DNA of 64,000 nt from Chromobacterium alkanivorans (GCF_016937655.1 NZ_JAFHKL010000003.1:186001-250000), one strand, 5' to 3'; counted from the first letter of the stretch, positions 1 to 11,150 are shown. The notes: generated by a model from the sequence alone, not told the origin. Translations and numbers: made by a program.

Positions 1-581
1 AGGTCTGGAAAGACCTGGGCATGCAGTCCGGCCACGCCTACGGCAAATCCATCCGCACCGTGAAAACCTGCGTCGGCAGCGAGTTCTGCCGCTTCGGCAC
101 CCAGAACAGCACCCAGATGGGCATAGACCTGGAAACCATGCTGGCCAATATGTGGGCCCCGCACAAGGTCAAGCTGGCGGTGTCCGGCTGCCCGCGCAAT
201 TGCGCCGAAGCCGGCATCAAGGACGTGGGCGTGATCGCGGTGGATTCCGGCTGGGAGCTGTACGTGGGCGGCAACGGCGGCATCAAGACCGAGGTGGCGC
301 AATTCCTGTGCAAGGTGAAGACCGCCGAGGAGGTGAAGGAATACAGCGGCGCCTTTCTGCAGCTCTACCGCGAGGAGGGCTATTACCTGGACCGCACCGT
401 CCGCTACATCGCCCGCGTCGGCCTGGACTACGTCAAGGCGCGGGTGGTGGACGACGCCGCCAACCGCCAGGCCTTGTACCAGCGGCTGCTGTTCGCGCTG
501 GAAGGCCTGCCCGACCCCTGGGCCGCCCGCATCGCCGGCGCGCAGCGCCAAGAATACATTCCCCTGAAAATCATCGCCTGA
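1..581 (+). CDS. nirB: Nitrite reductase [NAD(P)H] large subunit, C-terminal part (5' end outside window)
   Basis: This is the last ~192 codons of the siroheme-containing large subunit that reduces nitrite to ammonium in the cytoplasm. The reading frame is open to the window edge (first full codon at position 3), so the gene is partial. The sulfite/nitrite reductase C-terminal half is recognisable from the two cysteine pairs that hold the 4Fe-4S/siroheme centre: CVGSEFC (C-x5-C) and SGCPRNC (C-x3-C), both in the first third of the visible part. The missing N-terminal part would carry the FAD/NAD and BFD-like domains. nirD follows 7 nt after the stop and nasA follows that, so this is an assimilatory nitrate/nitrite operon. 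Family assignment is secure. Confidence 0.95.
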   Translation, partial: VWKDLGMQSGHAYGKSIRTVKTCVGSEFCRFGTQNSTQMGIDLETMLANMWAPHKVKLAVSGCPRNCAEAGIKDVGVIAVDSGWELYVGGNGGIKTEVAQFLCKVKTAEEVKEYSGAFLQLYREEGYYLDRTVRYIARVGLDYVKARVVDDAANRQALYQRLLFALEGLPDPWAARIAGAQRQEYIPLKIIA

Positions 582-588
582 GGCCGCC

Positions 589-918
589 ATGGACGCCATC
601 CCCCACCCCTCCTCCCGCTGGCTGCGCGTGTGCGCGCTGGACGACATCCCGCTGCTGGGCAGCCGCGTGCTGGCGCGCGACGGCGGCGACATCGCCCTGT
701 TCCGGCCGCAGCCGCAGCAGGTGTTCGCGCTCTTGGACCGCTGCCCGCACCAGGGCGGCCCCTTGAGCCAGGGCCTGGTGCACGGCGCGGCGGTCACCTG
801 TCCGCTGCACGGCTGGACCCTCAATCTGGAAGACGGCGAAGCCCAGGCGCCGGACCGCGGCTGCGCGCGGCGCTTCCCGGTCAGCCTGCGCGACGGCGAC
901 GTCTATCTGCAACTGTGA
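589..918 (+). CDS. nirD: Nitrite reductase small subunit, Rieske [2Fe-2S] protein
   Basis: A 109-residue protein that partners NirB. The Rieske cluster ligands are plain: CPHQGGPLSQG (Cys-x-His) near residue 47 and TCPLHGW (Cys-x2-His) near residue 65. NirD-type proteins are often thought to carry a degenerate Rieske fold, but here all four ligands are present, so a real cluster is possible. The gene starts 7 nt after nirB with a GAGG Shine-Dalgarno overlapping the nirB stop and ends 16 nt before nasA. The length is normal for the family. Confidence 0.93.
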   Translation: MDAIPHPSSRWLRVCALDDIPLLGSRVLARDGGDIALFRPQPQQVFALLDRCPHQGGPLSQGLVHGAAVTCPLHGWTLNLEDGEAQAPDRGCARRFPVSLRDGDVYLQL

Positions 919-934
919 ACCGGAGGACCGCGCC

Positions 935-3628
935 ATGAGCACCACTCCCTCCACCTGCTGTTACTGCGGCGTCGGCTGCGGCGTGCTGATCCACAGCGAC
1001 GGCGCGCGCATCACCGGCGTGGAAGGCGACCCGGCCCACCCGGCCAACCACGGCCGGCTGTGCAGCAAGGGCCTGGCGCTGGCGGACAGCTGCGCCAGCC
1101 TGTCCGGCCGCGCGCTGCACCCCGAGCTGCGGCTGAGCCGCGACGCCGCGCGCCGGCGCGTGGACTGGGACTGCGCTCTGGACACCGTGGCCGAACGGCT
1201 GGCCGGCGTCATCCGCCGCCACGGTCCGGACGCGGTGGCGGTCTACGCCTCAGGCCAGTTGCTGACCGAGGACTATTATCTGTTCAACAAGCTGACCAAG
1301 GGCCTGATCGGCAGCAACAACATCGACACCAATTCCCGGCTGTGCATGTCCAGCGCGGTCAGCGGCTACAAGCTGGCGCTGGGCGCCGACGGCCCGCCCA
1401 CCTGCTATCAAGACCTGGAGCTGGCCGACTGCGTGCTGCTGGCCGGCAGCAATATGGCCTACGCCCACCCGGTGTTGTTCCGCCGGCTGGAAGCGGCCAA
1501 GGCGGCGCGGCCGGACAGCAAGTGGATCGTGGTCGACCCGCGCCGCACCGACACCGCCGCGCTGGCGGACCTGCATCTGCAGATCCAGCCCGGCAGCGAC
1601 GTGGCGCTGTTCAACGGCATGCTGCACCACCTGATTTGGGAAGGCTTGATCGACGAGGGCTACATCGCCGCCCACACCGAGGGCTTCGACGCGCTCAAGC
1701 GCCTGCTGCGCGACTACGCGCCGCGCCAGGCCGCCGGCCTGTGCGGCATCGCCGAGGCCGAGCTGACCGCCGCCGCCGAATGGTTCGGCCGCAGCCCGGC
1801 CAGCCTGTCGCTGTATTGCATGGGCCTGAACCAATCCAGCCACGGCACCGCCAAGAACCTGGCGCTGATCAATCTGCACCTGGCCGCCGGCCAGATCGGC
1901 CGCCCCGGCGCCGGCCCCTTCTCGCTGACCGGCCAGCCCAACGCCATGGGCGGCCGCGAAGTGGGCGGCATGGCCACCATGCTGGCCGCCCACCGCGACA
2001 TCGCCAATCCGCAACACCGCGCCGAAGTGGCCGCCCACTGGGGCGTGCCGCCGGAACGGCTCTCCGGCCGCCCCGGCCTGCCGGCCATCGCGCTGTTCGA
2101 CGCGCTCAAGGCCGGCCGGGTCAAGGCGGTGTGGATAGTCTGCACCAATCCCGCCCACTCCTTGCCGGACCTGGAGCAAGCGCGCCAGGCGCTGGCCCAG
2201 GCCGAATTCGTCATCGTCCAGGACGCCTACGCCGACACCGACACCGCCGCCTGCGCCGACGCGCTGCTGCCCGCCGCCAGCTGGGGCGAAAAAGAAGGCA
2301 CGGTCACCAACTCCGAACGCCGCGTCAGCCGGGTGCGCGCCGCCGCGCCGCCGCCGGGCGAAGCGCGCGCCGACGGCTGGATCGCCGCCGAAGTGGGCCG
2401 CCGGCTGGAACGGCTGCTGTACCCGGACGCGCCCAGCCTGTTCCGCGACTGCGAGCCGGCGGCGGTGTTCGCCGAGCACGCGGCGCTGACCGCCGGCCGC
2501 GACCTGGACCTCAGCGGCCTCAGCCACGCGCGGCTGGAGCGGGACGGCCCGCAGCAATGGCCGTTCCCGGCCGGCGCCGCTGGCGGCCAGGCGCGGCGTT
2601 ACCAAGACGGCCGCTTCCCCACCGCCAGCGGCCGCGCGCAATTCCACGCCACGCCCTACCGCCCGCCGGCGGACGCGGTCAACGCCCACTATCCCTTCCG
2701 CCTGCTCACCGGCCGGCTGCGCGACCAATGGCACGGCATGAGCCGCAGCGGCCGGGTGGCGCGGCTGTTTTCCCACGCGCCGGAACCGACGCTGGACATG
2801 CACCCGGCCGACGCCGCCCGCCGCGGCCTCCAGGCCGGCGAGCTGGTCAAGGTGGAAAGCCGGCGCGGCGGCCTGGTGCTGCCGCTGGCGCTGAGCGAGG
2901 ACTTGCCCGGCGGCTGCGTGTTCGCCGCCATGCACTGGAGCGGCCAGCACCTCGACAGCGGCGGCGTCAACCAGGCCTGTTCGCCGGCGGTGGACCCGCA
3001 ATCCTTCCAGCCCGAACTCAAGCACGCCGCGGTGCGGGTGGAGCGCGCCGAACTGCCGTGGCGGGTGCGCGCCGCCAGCCGCCACCCTGACCTGCCGGCG
3101 CTGCGCGCCCGGCTGCAGCCCTTGCTGGCCGGCTGCGGCTACGCCGCGCTCAGCCTGCGGCCGCCTGACATCCTGGTGCTGAGCGCCGCCCACGCTCAGC
3201 CGCGGCCGGACTGGCTGAGCGAGCTGGCCTGGCTGCTGGAGCTGGACGGCGGCCCGCAGCTGCAAAGCTTCAGCGACGCGCGGCGCGGGCTGGAACAACG
3301 CATCGCCTGGCGCGACGACGCGCCCTGGGCCTTCGTCTTCGCCGGCGGACAGGACGACGGCGCGCGGCTGCTGGCCGCGATGCAAAGCGGCAAGCCCTGG
3401 CCCGGCAGCCGGCTCAGCGCGCTGCTCCCCGACATCGCCGCCGCTCCCGCCGCCGCGCGCATCGTCTGCAACTGCCTGCAAGTGGACGCCGAGCGCATCC
3501 GGGCGGTCATCGCCGCCGGCGCTGACCTGGCCGGACTCAAGGCGCAACTGGGCTGCGGCGGCGTCTGCGGCTCCTGCCTGCCCGAACTCAAACGCATGCT
3601 GGCGCGACAGACGGAACGGGAATATTGA
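935..3628 (+). CDS. nasA: Assimilatory nitrate reductase catalytic subunit (molybdopterin, BFD-like C-terminus)
   Basis: An 897-residue cytoplasmic nitrate reductase of the bis-MGD family. The N-terminus has a 4Fe-4S motif, C-x2-C-x3-C around residues 8-15 with a fourth Cys in GRLCSKG near residue 43. This is followed by the molybdopterin oxidoreductase body and the MGD-binding C-terminal barrel (about 570-690). The last ~55 residues carry a BFD-like [2Fe-2S] domain (VCNCLQVD ... GCGGVCGSC), typical of NasA proteins that take electrons from a separate flavoprotein or NirB-like partner. No Tat signal is present, as expected for the assimilatory enzyme. It is third in the nirB-nirD-nasA operon. 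No nitrate transporter or NasB is seen, so those may lie upstream of the window. Confidence 0.93.
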   Translation: MSTTPSTCCYCGVGCGVLIHSDGARITGVEGDPAHPANHGRLCSKGLALADSCASLSGRALHPELRLSRDAARRRVDWDCALDTVAERLAGVIRRHGPDAVAVYASGQLLTEDYYLFNKLTKGLIGSNNIDTNSRLCMSSAVSGYKLALGADGPPTCYQDLELADCVLLAGSNMAYAHPVLFRRLEAAKAARPDSKWIVVDPRRTDTAALADLHLQIQPGSDVALFNGMLHHLIWEGLIDEGYIAAHTEGFDALKRLLRDYAPRQAAGLCGIAEAELTAAAEWFGRSPASLSLYCMGLNQSSHGTAKNLALINLHLAAGQIGRPGAGPFSLTGQPNAMGGREVGGMATMLAAHRDIANPQHRAEVAAHWGVPPERLSGRPGLPAIALFDALKAGRVKAVWIVCTNPAHSLPDLEQARQALAQAEFVIVQDAYADTDTAACADALLPAASWGEKEGTVTNSERRVSRVRAAAPPPGEARADGWIAAEVGRRLERLLYPDAPSLFRDCEPAAVFAEHAALTAGRDLDLSGLSHARLERDGPQQWPFPAGAAGGQARRYQDGRFPTASGRAQFHATPYRPPADAVNAHYPFRLLTGRLRDQWHGMSRSGRVARLFSHAPEPTLDMHPADAARRGLQAGELVKVESRRGGLVLPLALSEDLPGGCVFAAMHWSGQHLDSGGVNQACSPAVDPQSFQPELKHAAVRVERAELPWRVRAASRHPDLPALRARLQPLLAGCGYAALSLRPPDILVLSAAHAQPRPDWLSELAWLLELDGGPQLQSFSDARRGLEQRIAWRDDAPWAFVFAGGQDDGARLLAAMQSGKPWPGSRLSALLPDIAAAPAAARIVCNCLQVDAERIRAVIAAGADLAGLKAQLGCGGVCGSCLPELKRMLARQTEREY

Positions 3629-3697
3629 AACCCCCGCGCGGAACGCTATGCTAGGGAGGTCCGGCGCTGTTACCCTCTGCGCAGGCGATAGCGATGG

Positions 3698-4489
3698 GTG
3701 CTTGGATTGGGCTGGAAACAGATATGGCGGCTGGCCGCGCTGGCCGCGCTGACCACGCAGGCGGCGGCGGCCGCGACGACGCTGGACATGGTCTACGGCG
3801 CGGTGGCCTCGGACCCGTATATGAGCGGCGAAGGCGATCAGACGCCGCCCCACCCCGGCGCGGTGGTGGAGATGGCGCAGGCGGCGGCCAAGGGCTGCCG
3901 GGTAGCCCTCAAATTGTCGCGGCTGCCGGGCAAGCGCCTGCTCACCGAGATGCAGCACGATCAGCACGACGCCGCCTTCATGTTTTCCCACAACAAGGAA
4001 CGCGAAGCCTATTTCGACTACCCGATGCAAGGCGGCGAGCCGGACCCGCGCTACCGGCTGACCACGCTGGCCTACTCCTTGTACGCGCTGAAAAGCGCGC
4101 CGCCGGCCTGGAACGGCGACAATCTGCCGGCGCTGGGCGCCATCGGCGTCAACGCCGGCTGGTCCATCGCCGACGATCTGCGCGCCAAGGGCGCCCGGGT
4201 GGAGGCCGCCAAGGACAGCGAGATGAATTTCCGCAAGCTGCAGGCGCGCCACATCGCCGCCTACGCCACGCAAAACCACATCGGCGACCGCTATGTGGAA
4301 GAACATCCGCAAGCCGGCGTCGTCCGCCTGCAGCCGCCGCTGTCGCGCAAAGACTACTACCTGGTGTTCGGCAAACGCTGGCACCGGGACAATCCGGCGC
4401 TGGCGCGCTGCCTGTGGCAGCAGATCGGCAAGCTGCGCGAAACCCTGCTGCCCGCGCTGCTGCGCCAGCCCTGGTATCTCCAGCCCTGA
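3698..4489 (+). CDS. Periplasmic substrate-binding protein, SBP family 3-like
   Basis: A protein of about 263 residues with an N-terminal signal segment (basic WKQIWR, then a hydrophobic stretch rich in Ala ending near AAAAA, residues ~12-27). The rest resembles the small periplasmic solute-binding proteins of the amino-acid type (LDMVYGAVASDPYM, ... YYLVFGK near residue 220, where these proteins have their second lobe hinge). No permease or ATPase genes flank it, so it is an orphan binding protein or a sensor-like protein. The start is uncertain: GTG 3698 is used here and no strong ribosome-binding site is close. The ligand cannot be told from sequence. It converges with the next gene, the two stops being 1 nt apart. 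Confidence 0.7.
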   Translation: MLGLGWKQIWRLAALAALTTQAAAAATTLDMVYGAVASDPYMSGEGDQTPPHPGAVVEMAQAAAKGCRVALKLSRLPGKRLLTEMQHDQHDAAFMFSHNKEREAYFDYPMQGGEPDPRYRLTTLAYSLYALKSAPPAWNGDNLPALGAIGVNAGWSIADDLRAKGARVEAAKDSEMNFRKLQARHIAAYATQNHIGDRYVEEHPQAGVVRLQPPLSRKDYYLVFGKRWHRDNPALARCLWQQIGKLRETLLPALLRQPWYLQP

Positions 4490-4490
4490 G

Positions 4491-5279
4491 TCAGTCCGGC
4501 AAGCCGCCCAATTCCGCCGTCAACTCCTCCACCTCCAACAAGTGGGCGCGGTCGTGTTGCAGCATGTCCTCGGCCAGATCCTCCAGACTCATCCGCCGCT
4601 CGCCGCCGAACAGGCAAAGCCGCCCGCGCTGAGCCGGCTCCGCGCCGGCCAAGGCGGCGAGCAAATGCCGCCGCCCGGCCACAAAATCATCCAGCGCCGC
4701 TGACCCGTCCTGCTCCAGATACGCCAGTTCGAGCGACATCTCGTTGCCGTCGACCGAAGCGATCTCCGGCATCTCCTCGGCCAGCACCCGCGCCACTCGT
4801 TGGCAATAAATCCGGTCCAGATCGCGCAGGTGGCAGGCATGCTCGACCGCGGCGAAATCGATGCCGTCCGGCCGCCGCCGCCAGTCCGCGGCGGGAATCG
4901 CGCGCAGCGCCGCCGCCAGCTGCGCCGGCGTCGTCCGCAACGCCTCCAGCCGCTGCGCCCAATCCAGCTTGTGCGGCGTGGCCGACCACACCACCCCGTA
5001 AGTGAAATAGCCGCCCGGCACCCGGCCGCGCGGCCGCAGCACCTCGTGGCAATGGCGGCGCATCACCTCCGCCACCATCGCGCCGCAAAACTGGCGCGCG
5101 CTGGCGTCCGCCTCCACCTCGGGAAACAGCTGACGCACATCGTGGACGATGGCCGCCACCGCCGGCACCTCGGCGCGCGACAAGGCCGCGTACTCCACAT
5201 AACGTTGCGGCGTGTCGATCAGGGCCTCCAGCTGGCGACCCAGCGCCTGCTCGCGGAAAACGTCGAAACGGGAATGCAT
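4491..5279 (-). CDS. DinB-fold protein with N-terminal extension, unknown substrate
   Basis: A 262-residue protein. The C-terminal half (from about residue 145) looks like the four-helix DinB/YfiT metal-binding fold: a His at EHACHLRDLDRIYCQRV and a second pair at QHDRAHLLEVEEL near the C-terminus, spaced as in DinB-like proteins that bind a divalent metal with three His. The N-terminal ~130 residues are not recognised (they include a patch YFTYGVVWSATPHKLDW). DinB-fold proteins include thiol-dependent transferases, so an enzyme for detoxification or thiol metabolism is possible, but this is inference. The start is well supported: AAGGAG lies 7 nt upstream of ATG. A 15-nt palindrome sits in its promoter region. 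Confidence 0.65.
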   Translation of the reverse strand: MHSRFDVFREQALGRQLEALIDTPQRYVEYAALSRAEVPAVAAIVHDVRQLFPEVEADASARQFCGAMVAEVMRRHCHEVLRPRGRVPGGYFTYGVVWSATPHKLDWAQRLEALRTTPAQLAAALRAIPAADWRRRPDGIDFAAVEHACHLRDLDRIYCQRVARVLAEEMPEIASVDGNEMSLELAYLEQDGSAALDDFVAGRRHLLAALAGAEPAQRGRLCLFGGERRMSLEDLAEDMLQHDRAHLLEVEELTAELGGLPD

Positions 5280-5297
5280 AACCGCTCCTTTTTTAAC

Positions 5298-5312
5298 GTA
5301 TCAAAATGATAC
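5298..5312. promoter_or_regulatory. Palindrome in promoter of DinB-fold gene, candidate operator
   Basis: GTATCAAAATGATAC is a perfect inverted repeat (6-bp arms, 3-nt centre) 19 nt upstream of the start of the minus-strand DinB-fold gene, close to where RNA polymerase should bind. Its position suggests a repressor site. The cognate regulator is not identifiable here. Confidence 0.4.
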
Positions 5313-5487
5313 CTTAGTAAGCGGCAAAACCATTGTCAACCCTGATTTTTGTCATAATCATCCGAATTTAAACAAGACAAATGATTGCAGATTTATGACG
5401 GCATTCGGATAATGCTAAACGTTTATTTAAAATCACCCGGCGACATGTAAGTTAGTCCGTCCCGGCCGGCGTCACAAGGAGATAGAA

Positions 5488-6597
5488 ATGGGGTTCTGGA
5501 ACAAGGCCGACACCGCGCGACAACAAGCGGAGTGGCTGCAATGCAAGCAGGAAGCGGAACAACTGCGCACGGAGCTGCGCCACACCCGCGCCCGCGCCGA
5601 CGAGGCGGAAAGCCAGTTGGCGGCCAGCCAGGCCAAGAACCAGGAACTGCGCGGGCTGATCGCCAATCTGTCCGCCTTCGCCCAATCGATGACCGACACC
5701 CAGCAATCGCTGGCCACCCTCTCCAGCGTGATGAGCCGGGAAAAAGACCGCGCCGTCGCCGCCCAGGACATTTCGCTGCGCAGCCGCCAATCCATAGACC
5801 AGATCGCCGCCGACCTGTCCAAGCTGGCCGGCGCCTCGCAAGGCGCGGCGGAAAAAGTGGGAGAGCTGGACGCGCGCGCGCAGGAGGTGGGCGGCATCGT
5901 GCAATTGATCCGCGACATCGCCGACCAGACCAACCTGCTGGCGCTGAACGCGGCGATCGAAGCCGCGCGCGCCGGCGAACAGGGCCGCGGTTTCGCCGTG
6001 GTGGCCGACGAGGTGCGCAAGCTGGCCGAACGCACCGCCACCGCCACCGCCGACATCGCCAAGCTGGTGGAGCAGATCCGCGGCGACAGCGCCGGCAGCC
6101 GCAGCCAGATGGGCCAATTGGCCGAGCAGGCCGCCAGCTTCAGCCAGGACGGCGAGGCCGCCGCCGGCACCATGAAGCAATTGCTGGACATGTCCACCAG
6201 CATGGAAGGCAGCATCGCCGCCTCCGCGCTGCGCGGCTTCTGCGAACTGGCCAAGATGGACCATCTGATCTACAAATTCCGCGTCTACCAGGTGATGTTC
6301 GGCCTGTCGGACGAAGACATCGGCCACTTCGGCTCGCATCAGCACTGCCGCTTCGGCAAGTGGTATTACGAAGGCGAGGGCCGCGCCGGCTTCTCCCACC
6401 TGCCCGGCTTCCGCGAAATCGAAGCGCCGCACGCCAAGGTGCACACCGCGGCGCTGGACGCCTTGCGCGCCCACGCCGACGGCGACAGCCGGGCCGCGGT
6501 TGAGCAGGTGGCGGCGATGGAGGCCGCCAGCCTGCAAGTGCTGGCCGGGCTGGAACACATGGCCGGCGCCGGCGCGGCGGAGCCGCGCCATGGCTGA
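5488..6597 (+). CDS. Soluble methyl-accepting chemotaxis protein with C-terminal CZB zinc-sensing domain
   Basis: A 369-residue chemoreceptor with no membrane segment. Residues ~15-60 form a coiled coil. The signalling hairpin is present with the conserved tip ([40 protein letters not shown], quoted only by name, about residues 148-188). The C-terminal ~115 residues are a CZB (chemoreceptor zinc-binding) domain with a His in [11 protein letters not shown], the [13 protein letters not shown] core that supplies the Cys-type zinc ligand, and two later His (EAPHAKVH). CZB receptors are known to sense zinc or oxidants such as hypochlorous acid through the Cys ligand. It would act on CheA/CheW in the cytoplasm. 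The next gene overlaps its end by 8 nt. Confidence 0.9.
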   Translation: MGFWNKADTARQQAEWLQCKQEAEQLRTELRHTRARADEAESQLAASQAKNQELRGLIANLSAFAQSMTDTQQSLATLSSVMSREKDRAVAAQDISLRSRQSIDQIAADLSKLAGASQGAAEKVGELDARAQEVGGIVQLIRDIADQTNLLALNAAIEAARAGEQGRGFAVVADEVRKLAERTATATADIAKLVEQIRGDSAGSRSQMGQLAEQAASFSQDGEAAAGTMKQLLDMSTSMEGSIAASALRGFCELAKMDHLIYKFRVYQVMFGLSDEDIGHFGSHQHCRFGKWYYEGEGRAGFSHLPGFREIEAPHAKVHTAALDALRAHADGDSRAAVEQVAAMEAASLQVLAGLEHMAGAGAAEPRHG

Positions 6598-7054
6598 GGC
6601 CGTCTTCTCCATCCGCCCGCTGCAAGCCGGCGACCACGCCGGCTGGCAGCCCTTATGGCGCGACTACAACGCCTTCTACGGCCGCGCAGGCGCGACCGCG
6701 CTGCCCGAGGAGGTGGACCGGGAAACCTGGCGCCGCCTGCTCGCGCCGGAGGAACCGGTGCACGGGCTGGCCGCGGTCGCAGACGGCGCGCTGCTGGGCA
6801 TCGCCCACCTGCTCTACCACCGCAACACCATCCAGATCCAGGACAGCGCTTATCTGCAAGACCTGTACGTGGCGGCGGCGGCCAGAGGCGGCGGCGTTGC
6901 CCGCGCGCTGCTGCGGGCGGCGGCGGAACGGGCGCGCGCGGACGGCGCCGCCACGCTGTACTGGCGCACCGCCAGCGACAACCTGGTCGCGCGCCGCCTG
7001 TACGACCAGGTGGCGGAGCTGGCGGACGCGGTGATCTACCGCCAAATCTTGTAA
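6590..7054 (+). CDS. GNAT family N-acetyltransferase
   Basis: A 154-residue acetyl-CoA-dependent acetyltransferase. The GNAT acetyl-CoA site is seen as the beta4-alpha3 region [18 protein letters not shown] (residues ~90-107), where the usual R/Q-x-x-G-x-G/A pattern appears as ARGGGVA. The end [17 protein letters not shown] is the family's typical N-x-x-A-x-x-L-Y element. The ATG at 6590 overlaps the end of the chemoreceptor gene by 8 nt, so the two are co-transcribed and probably translationally coupled. The substrate is unknown. Confidence 0.85.
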   Translation: MAEAVFSIRPLQAGDHAGWQPLWRDYNAFYGRAGATALPEEVDRETWRRLLAPEEPVHGLAAVADGALLGIAHLLYHRNTIQIQDSAYLQDLYVAAAARGGGVARALLRAAAERARADGAATLYWRTASDNLVARRLYDQVAELADAVIYRQIL

Positions 7055-7064
7055 GCCGGCCGGA

Positions 7065-7505
7065 TCAGCGCAACACGTCCAGCAAAATATCCGCGATCAA
7101 GCCGCTGGCCGCCACCAGGACCAGGTCCGCGCCCACCGCCCGCCACTCATAGCCGGGATGGCGCGGCAGCTGGCTCAGCAAGGGCGCCGGCAATACCTGC
7201 TTGGCGATGCCGGGAGGCAGCGGCTTGCCGCGCGCCAGACGCTTGCGCATGCCGGGCGGCAGCGATTTATAGCCGGTCACCCCGGAATCCAAGGCCAGCC
7301 TGCGCGCGGCGGCGGCGCTGATGCCCGCCGCCACCAAATCCCTTTCCGTCCGCGCCGGCGACGCCTCCCTGTCTTTGTCCTTATCCTTGTGCTTGCCCTG
7401 CCCCTGGCCATGCCCCTGGCCCTTGCCTTCCGGCGGATTGGCCAATACCGGCGCGGCCAAGGCCGCCGCCAGCAACAAGGCCGACCATTGCTTCCATCGC
7501 TGCAT
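7065..7505 (-). CDS. CigR/RcnB-like small exported protein
   Basis: A 146-residue protein with an N-terminal signal peptide (residues 1-22, cleavage likely after VLA), then a Gly/His/Lys/Asp-rich low-complexity stretch (HGQGQGKHKDKDKDRE, ~30-47). A C-terminal domain follows with the LPPGMRKRLARGKPLPPGIAK pattern and a hydrophobic end (DLVLVAASGLIADILLDVL). This layout matches proteins annotated as anti-virulence regulator CigR family/RcnB-like. In Salmonella CigR limits virulence, but no such role can be read from this sequence. It is transcribed away from chrB, and the shared 130-nt gap holds the chr operator repeats. Confidence 0.7.
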   Translation of the reverse strand: MQRWKQWSALLLAAALAAPVLANPPEGKGQGHGQGQGKHKDKDKDREASPARTERDLVAAGISAAAARRLALDSGVTGYKSLPPGMRKRLARGKPLPPGIAKQVLPAPLLSQLPRHPGYEWRAVGADLVLVAASGLIADILLDVLR

Positions 7506-7607
7506 CTTCGTCTCCCGTCTAGTTGAGCCCGACTTACATTATCGACCAAGCCCCGGCAAAGCTTGAACCCAAACTCGCCAGCTTCGCCAGATTAAATATA
7601 TTGATCG

Positions 7608-7632
7608 CTACACAATTGTAGAATACTCTACA
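7608..7632. promoter_or_regulatory. Tandem inverted repeats upstream of chrB, candidate ChrB operator
   Basis: Two overlapping perfect inverted repeats share their middle arm: CTACA-caat-TGTAG (7608-7621) and TGTAGA-atac-TCTACA (7617-7632). They end 17 nt before the chrB start, next to its ribosome-binding site. ChrB proteins are known to control chr operons, so autoregulation at this site is a reasonable inference. Confidence 0.5.
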
Positions 7633-7648
7633 AAAAATGGAGCGCATC

Positions 7649-8578
7649 ATGGACTGGCTGCTGCTGATCACCTCTTTGCCCACCGAAAACGCCACCGCGC
7701 GCATGCGCGCCTGGCGCGCCTTGAAAGCCTGCGGCTCCGCCGCGCTGCGCGACGGCGCCTATCTGTTGCCCGGCAGCAACGCTCGGCTGCAGCAATTGGA
7801 AGCCATCGCCTCCGACATTCAGCAGCACGGCGGCGTCGCCCGGCTGCTGGCCTGCCGGCCGCTGAACGGCAGCGACTTTCCGCCGCTGTTCCAGCGCGAC
7901 GCCGATTACCAGCAACTGCGGCAAGACATTGAGGAACAACGGCGCGGCCTGGACCCGGACAACGCCGCCGAAAGGCTGAAGCAATGGCGACGGCTGGGCA
8001 AGGCGCTGGCCGGCATCGCCGCCGTCGACTTCTTCCCCGGCGCCGGCCAGCAACAGGCGCAGGCCGCGCTGCAACAACTGGAAGCCGCCATCCAGCAACA
8101 GCTGTCTCCCGGCGAACCCCATAGCCAACAAATGGCCATTCCGCGCCGCGCCGTCGCCGAACACCAGGGCAGGGTCTGGGCCACCCGCCGCCGCCCCTGG
8201 GTGGACCGGCTGGCCTCGGCCTGGCTGATCCGCCGCTTCATCGACCCGCAGGCGCGCATCCTGTGGCTGGCCGCGCCCGGCGACTGCCCGCCGGACGCGC
8301 TGGGTTTCGACTTCGACGGCGCCGCCTTCACCCATGTCGGCGACAAGGTCAGTTTCGAAGTGCTGCTGGCCAGCTTCGGCCTGGACGCGCCGCCGCTGCG
8401 GCGGCTGGCGGAGCTGGTCCACTATCTGGACGTGGGCGGCGCGGCGCCGCCGGAAGCCAGCGGCGTGGAAACCGTGCTGGCCGGCCTGCGCGCCGCGCTG
8501 AGCGACGACGACCAGCTGCTGGCCGCCGCCTCCACGATCTGGGATGGCTTGTATCAACAGTTCGCCAAGGAAGCCTGA
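7649..8578 (+). CDS. chrB: Chromate resistance protein ChrB
   Basis: A 309-residue two-domain ChrB. The N-terminal domain begins [20 protein letters not shown], a hallmark of the family. The C-terminal chromate-resistance-exported-like domain carries [20 protein letters not shown] and [12 protein letters not shown]. ChrB is a chromate-responsive regulator of the chr operon and is needed for full resistance. ATG 7649 is chosen over the in-frame ATG 7637 because family members start at this Met and because GGAG lies 7 nt before it. chrA starts 2 nt after its stop, so the pair is one operon. Confidence 0.92.
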   Translation: MDWLLLITSLPTENATARMRAWRALKACGSAALRDGAYLLPGSNARLQQLEAIASDIQQHGGVARLLACRPLNGSDFPPLFQRDADYQQLRQDIEEQRRGLDPDNAAERLKQWRRLGKALAGIAAVDFFPGAGQQQAQAALQQLEAAIQQQLSPGEPHSQQMAIPRRAVAEHQGRVWATRRRPWVDRLASAWLIRRFIDPQARILWLAAPGDCPPDALGFDFDGAAFTHVGDKVSFEVLLASFGLDAPPLRRLAELVHYLDVGGAAPPEASGVETVLAGLRAALSDDDQLLAAASTIWDGLYQQFAKEA

Positions 8579-8580
8579 AG

Positions 8581-9927
<1,347 letters not shown>

Positions 9928-9959
9928 ACGGATTCCCACATCGAGAAAGGCCTACCCGC

Positions 9960-11150
9960 ATGCAGCCCCGCATCCCCGCCACCATCTGGGCCCTGGGCCT
10001 GGTCAGCCTGTGCATGGACATGTCCTCCGAGATCATCCACGCGCTGCTGCCGGTATTCCTGGTCTCCACCCTGGGCGTCAGCGCGCTGACCCTGGGCGTC
10101 ATCGAGGGCCTGGCCCAGGCCACCGCGCTGATCCTGCGCGTGTTCTCCGGCGCCATCAGCGATTACTGGGGCCGGCGCAAGGGCTTGCTGCTGCTGGGCT
10201 ACGGCCTGGCGGCGCTGAGCAAGCCCTTGTTCCCGCTGGCCCACAGCGCCGAAACCGTGCTGGCCGCGCGGCTGATGGACCGCGTGGGCAAGGGCATACG
10301 CGGCGCGCCGCGCGACGCGCTGGTGGCCGAAATCTCCCCGCCGGAAATCCGCGGCGCCTGTTTCGGCCTGCGCCAGTCCATGGACACCTGCGGCGCCTTC
10401 GCCGGGCCGCTGCTGGGCATCGCGCTGATGTTCTGGCTGGCGGACGACATCCAGCAAGTGCTGTGGTGGGCCTGCCTGCCGGCCTTGCTGGCGGTGCTGC
10501 TGCTGGCGGCCGGCGTCCGCGAGCCGGACGGCGGCGAACGCAAACCCTTCCGCTCGCCGCTGCGCCTGGCGCTGCTGCGCCGCTTCTCCGGCCGCTACTG
10601 GTGGGTGGTCGCCATCGGCGCGCTGTTCACCCTGGCCCGCTTCAGCGAGGCCTTTCTGGTGCTGCTGGCGCAGCGCCACGGCCTGCCGCTGAGCTGGCTG
10701 CCGCTGGTGATGGTGGTGATGAGCCTGGTCTACGCGCTCACCGCCTACCCGGTGGGCGTGCTGGCGGACCGCTGCAGCAAGAGCGCGCTGCTGGCCGTCG
10801 GCCTGCTGATCCTGATCCTGGCCGACGCCACGCTGGCGCTGTCCGGCTCCGTCGCCGTCACCCTGGCCGGCATCGCCTTGTGGGGGCTGCACCTGGGTTT
10901 CACCCAGGGCCTGCTGGCCACGCTGGTGGCGGAGGAAACCCCGGCCGACATGAAGGGCACCGCCTTCGGCCTGTTCAATCTGGTCAGCGGCCTGTGCCTG
11001 CTGCTGGCCAGCGTGCTGGCCGGCTGGATGTGGGACCGCCACGGCAGCGCCAGCACCTTCGTCGCCGGCGGCGCGCTGGCCGCGCTGGCGCTGGCGGCCA
11101 CGCTGTGGTGGCATTGCCGGGAGCGGCGGCTGGCCAGCCTGGCCACTTGA
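9960..11150 (+). CDS. MFS transporter
   Basis: A 396-residue protein with about 12 hydrophobic segments. MFS loop signatures are present: [16 protein letters not shown] (the loop 2-3 D-x-x-GRR motif) and the [20 protein letters not shown] stretch between segments 4 and 5, a feature of one subgroup of MFS carriers often found next to chrA. The substrate is unknown. It follows chrA by 32 nt in the same direction, so a role in metal or oxyanion export is possible. No terminator is seen between the two genes. Confidence 0.85.
   Translation: MQPRIPATIWALGLVSLCMDMSSEIIHALLPVFLVSTLGVSALTLGVIEGLAQATALILRVFSGAISDYWGRRKGLLLLGYGLAALSKPLFPLAHSAETVLAARLMDRVGKGIRGAPRDALVAEISPPEIRGACFGLRQSMDTCGAFAGPLLGIALMFWLADDIQQVLWWACLPALLAVLLLAAGVREPDGGERKPFRSPLRLALLRRFSGRYWWVVAIGALFTLARFSEAFLVLLAQRHGLPLSWLPLVMVVMSLVYALTAYPVGVLADRCSKSALLAVGLLILILADATLALSGSVAVTLAGIALWGLHLGFTQGLLATLVAEETPADMKGTAFGLFNLVSGLCLLLASVLAGWMWDRHGSASTFVAGGALAALALAATLWWHCRERRLASLAT

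Noticed and set aside
1250-4384. Very long open frame on the minus strand opposite nasA
   Set aside because: It is the antisense shadow of a GC-rich gene, with Arg/Gly/Ala/Gln-rich composition and no recognisable domain.
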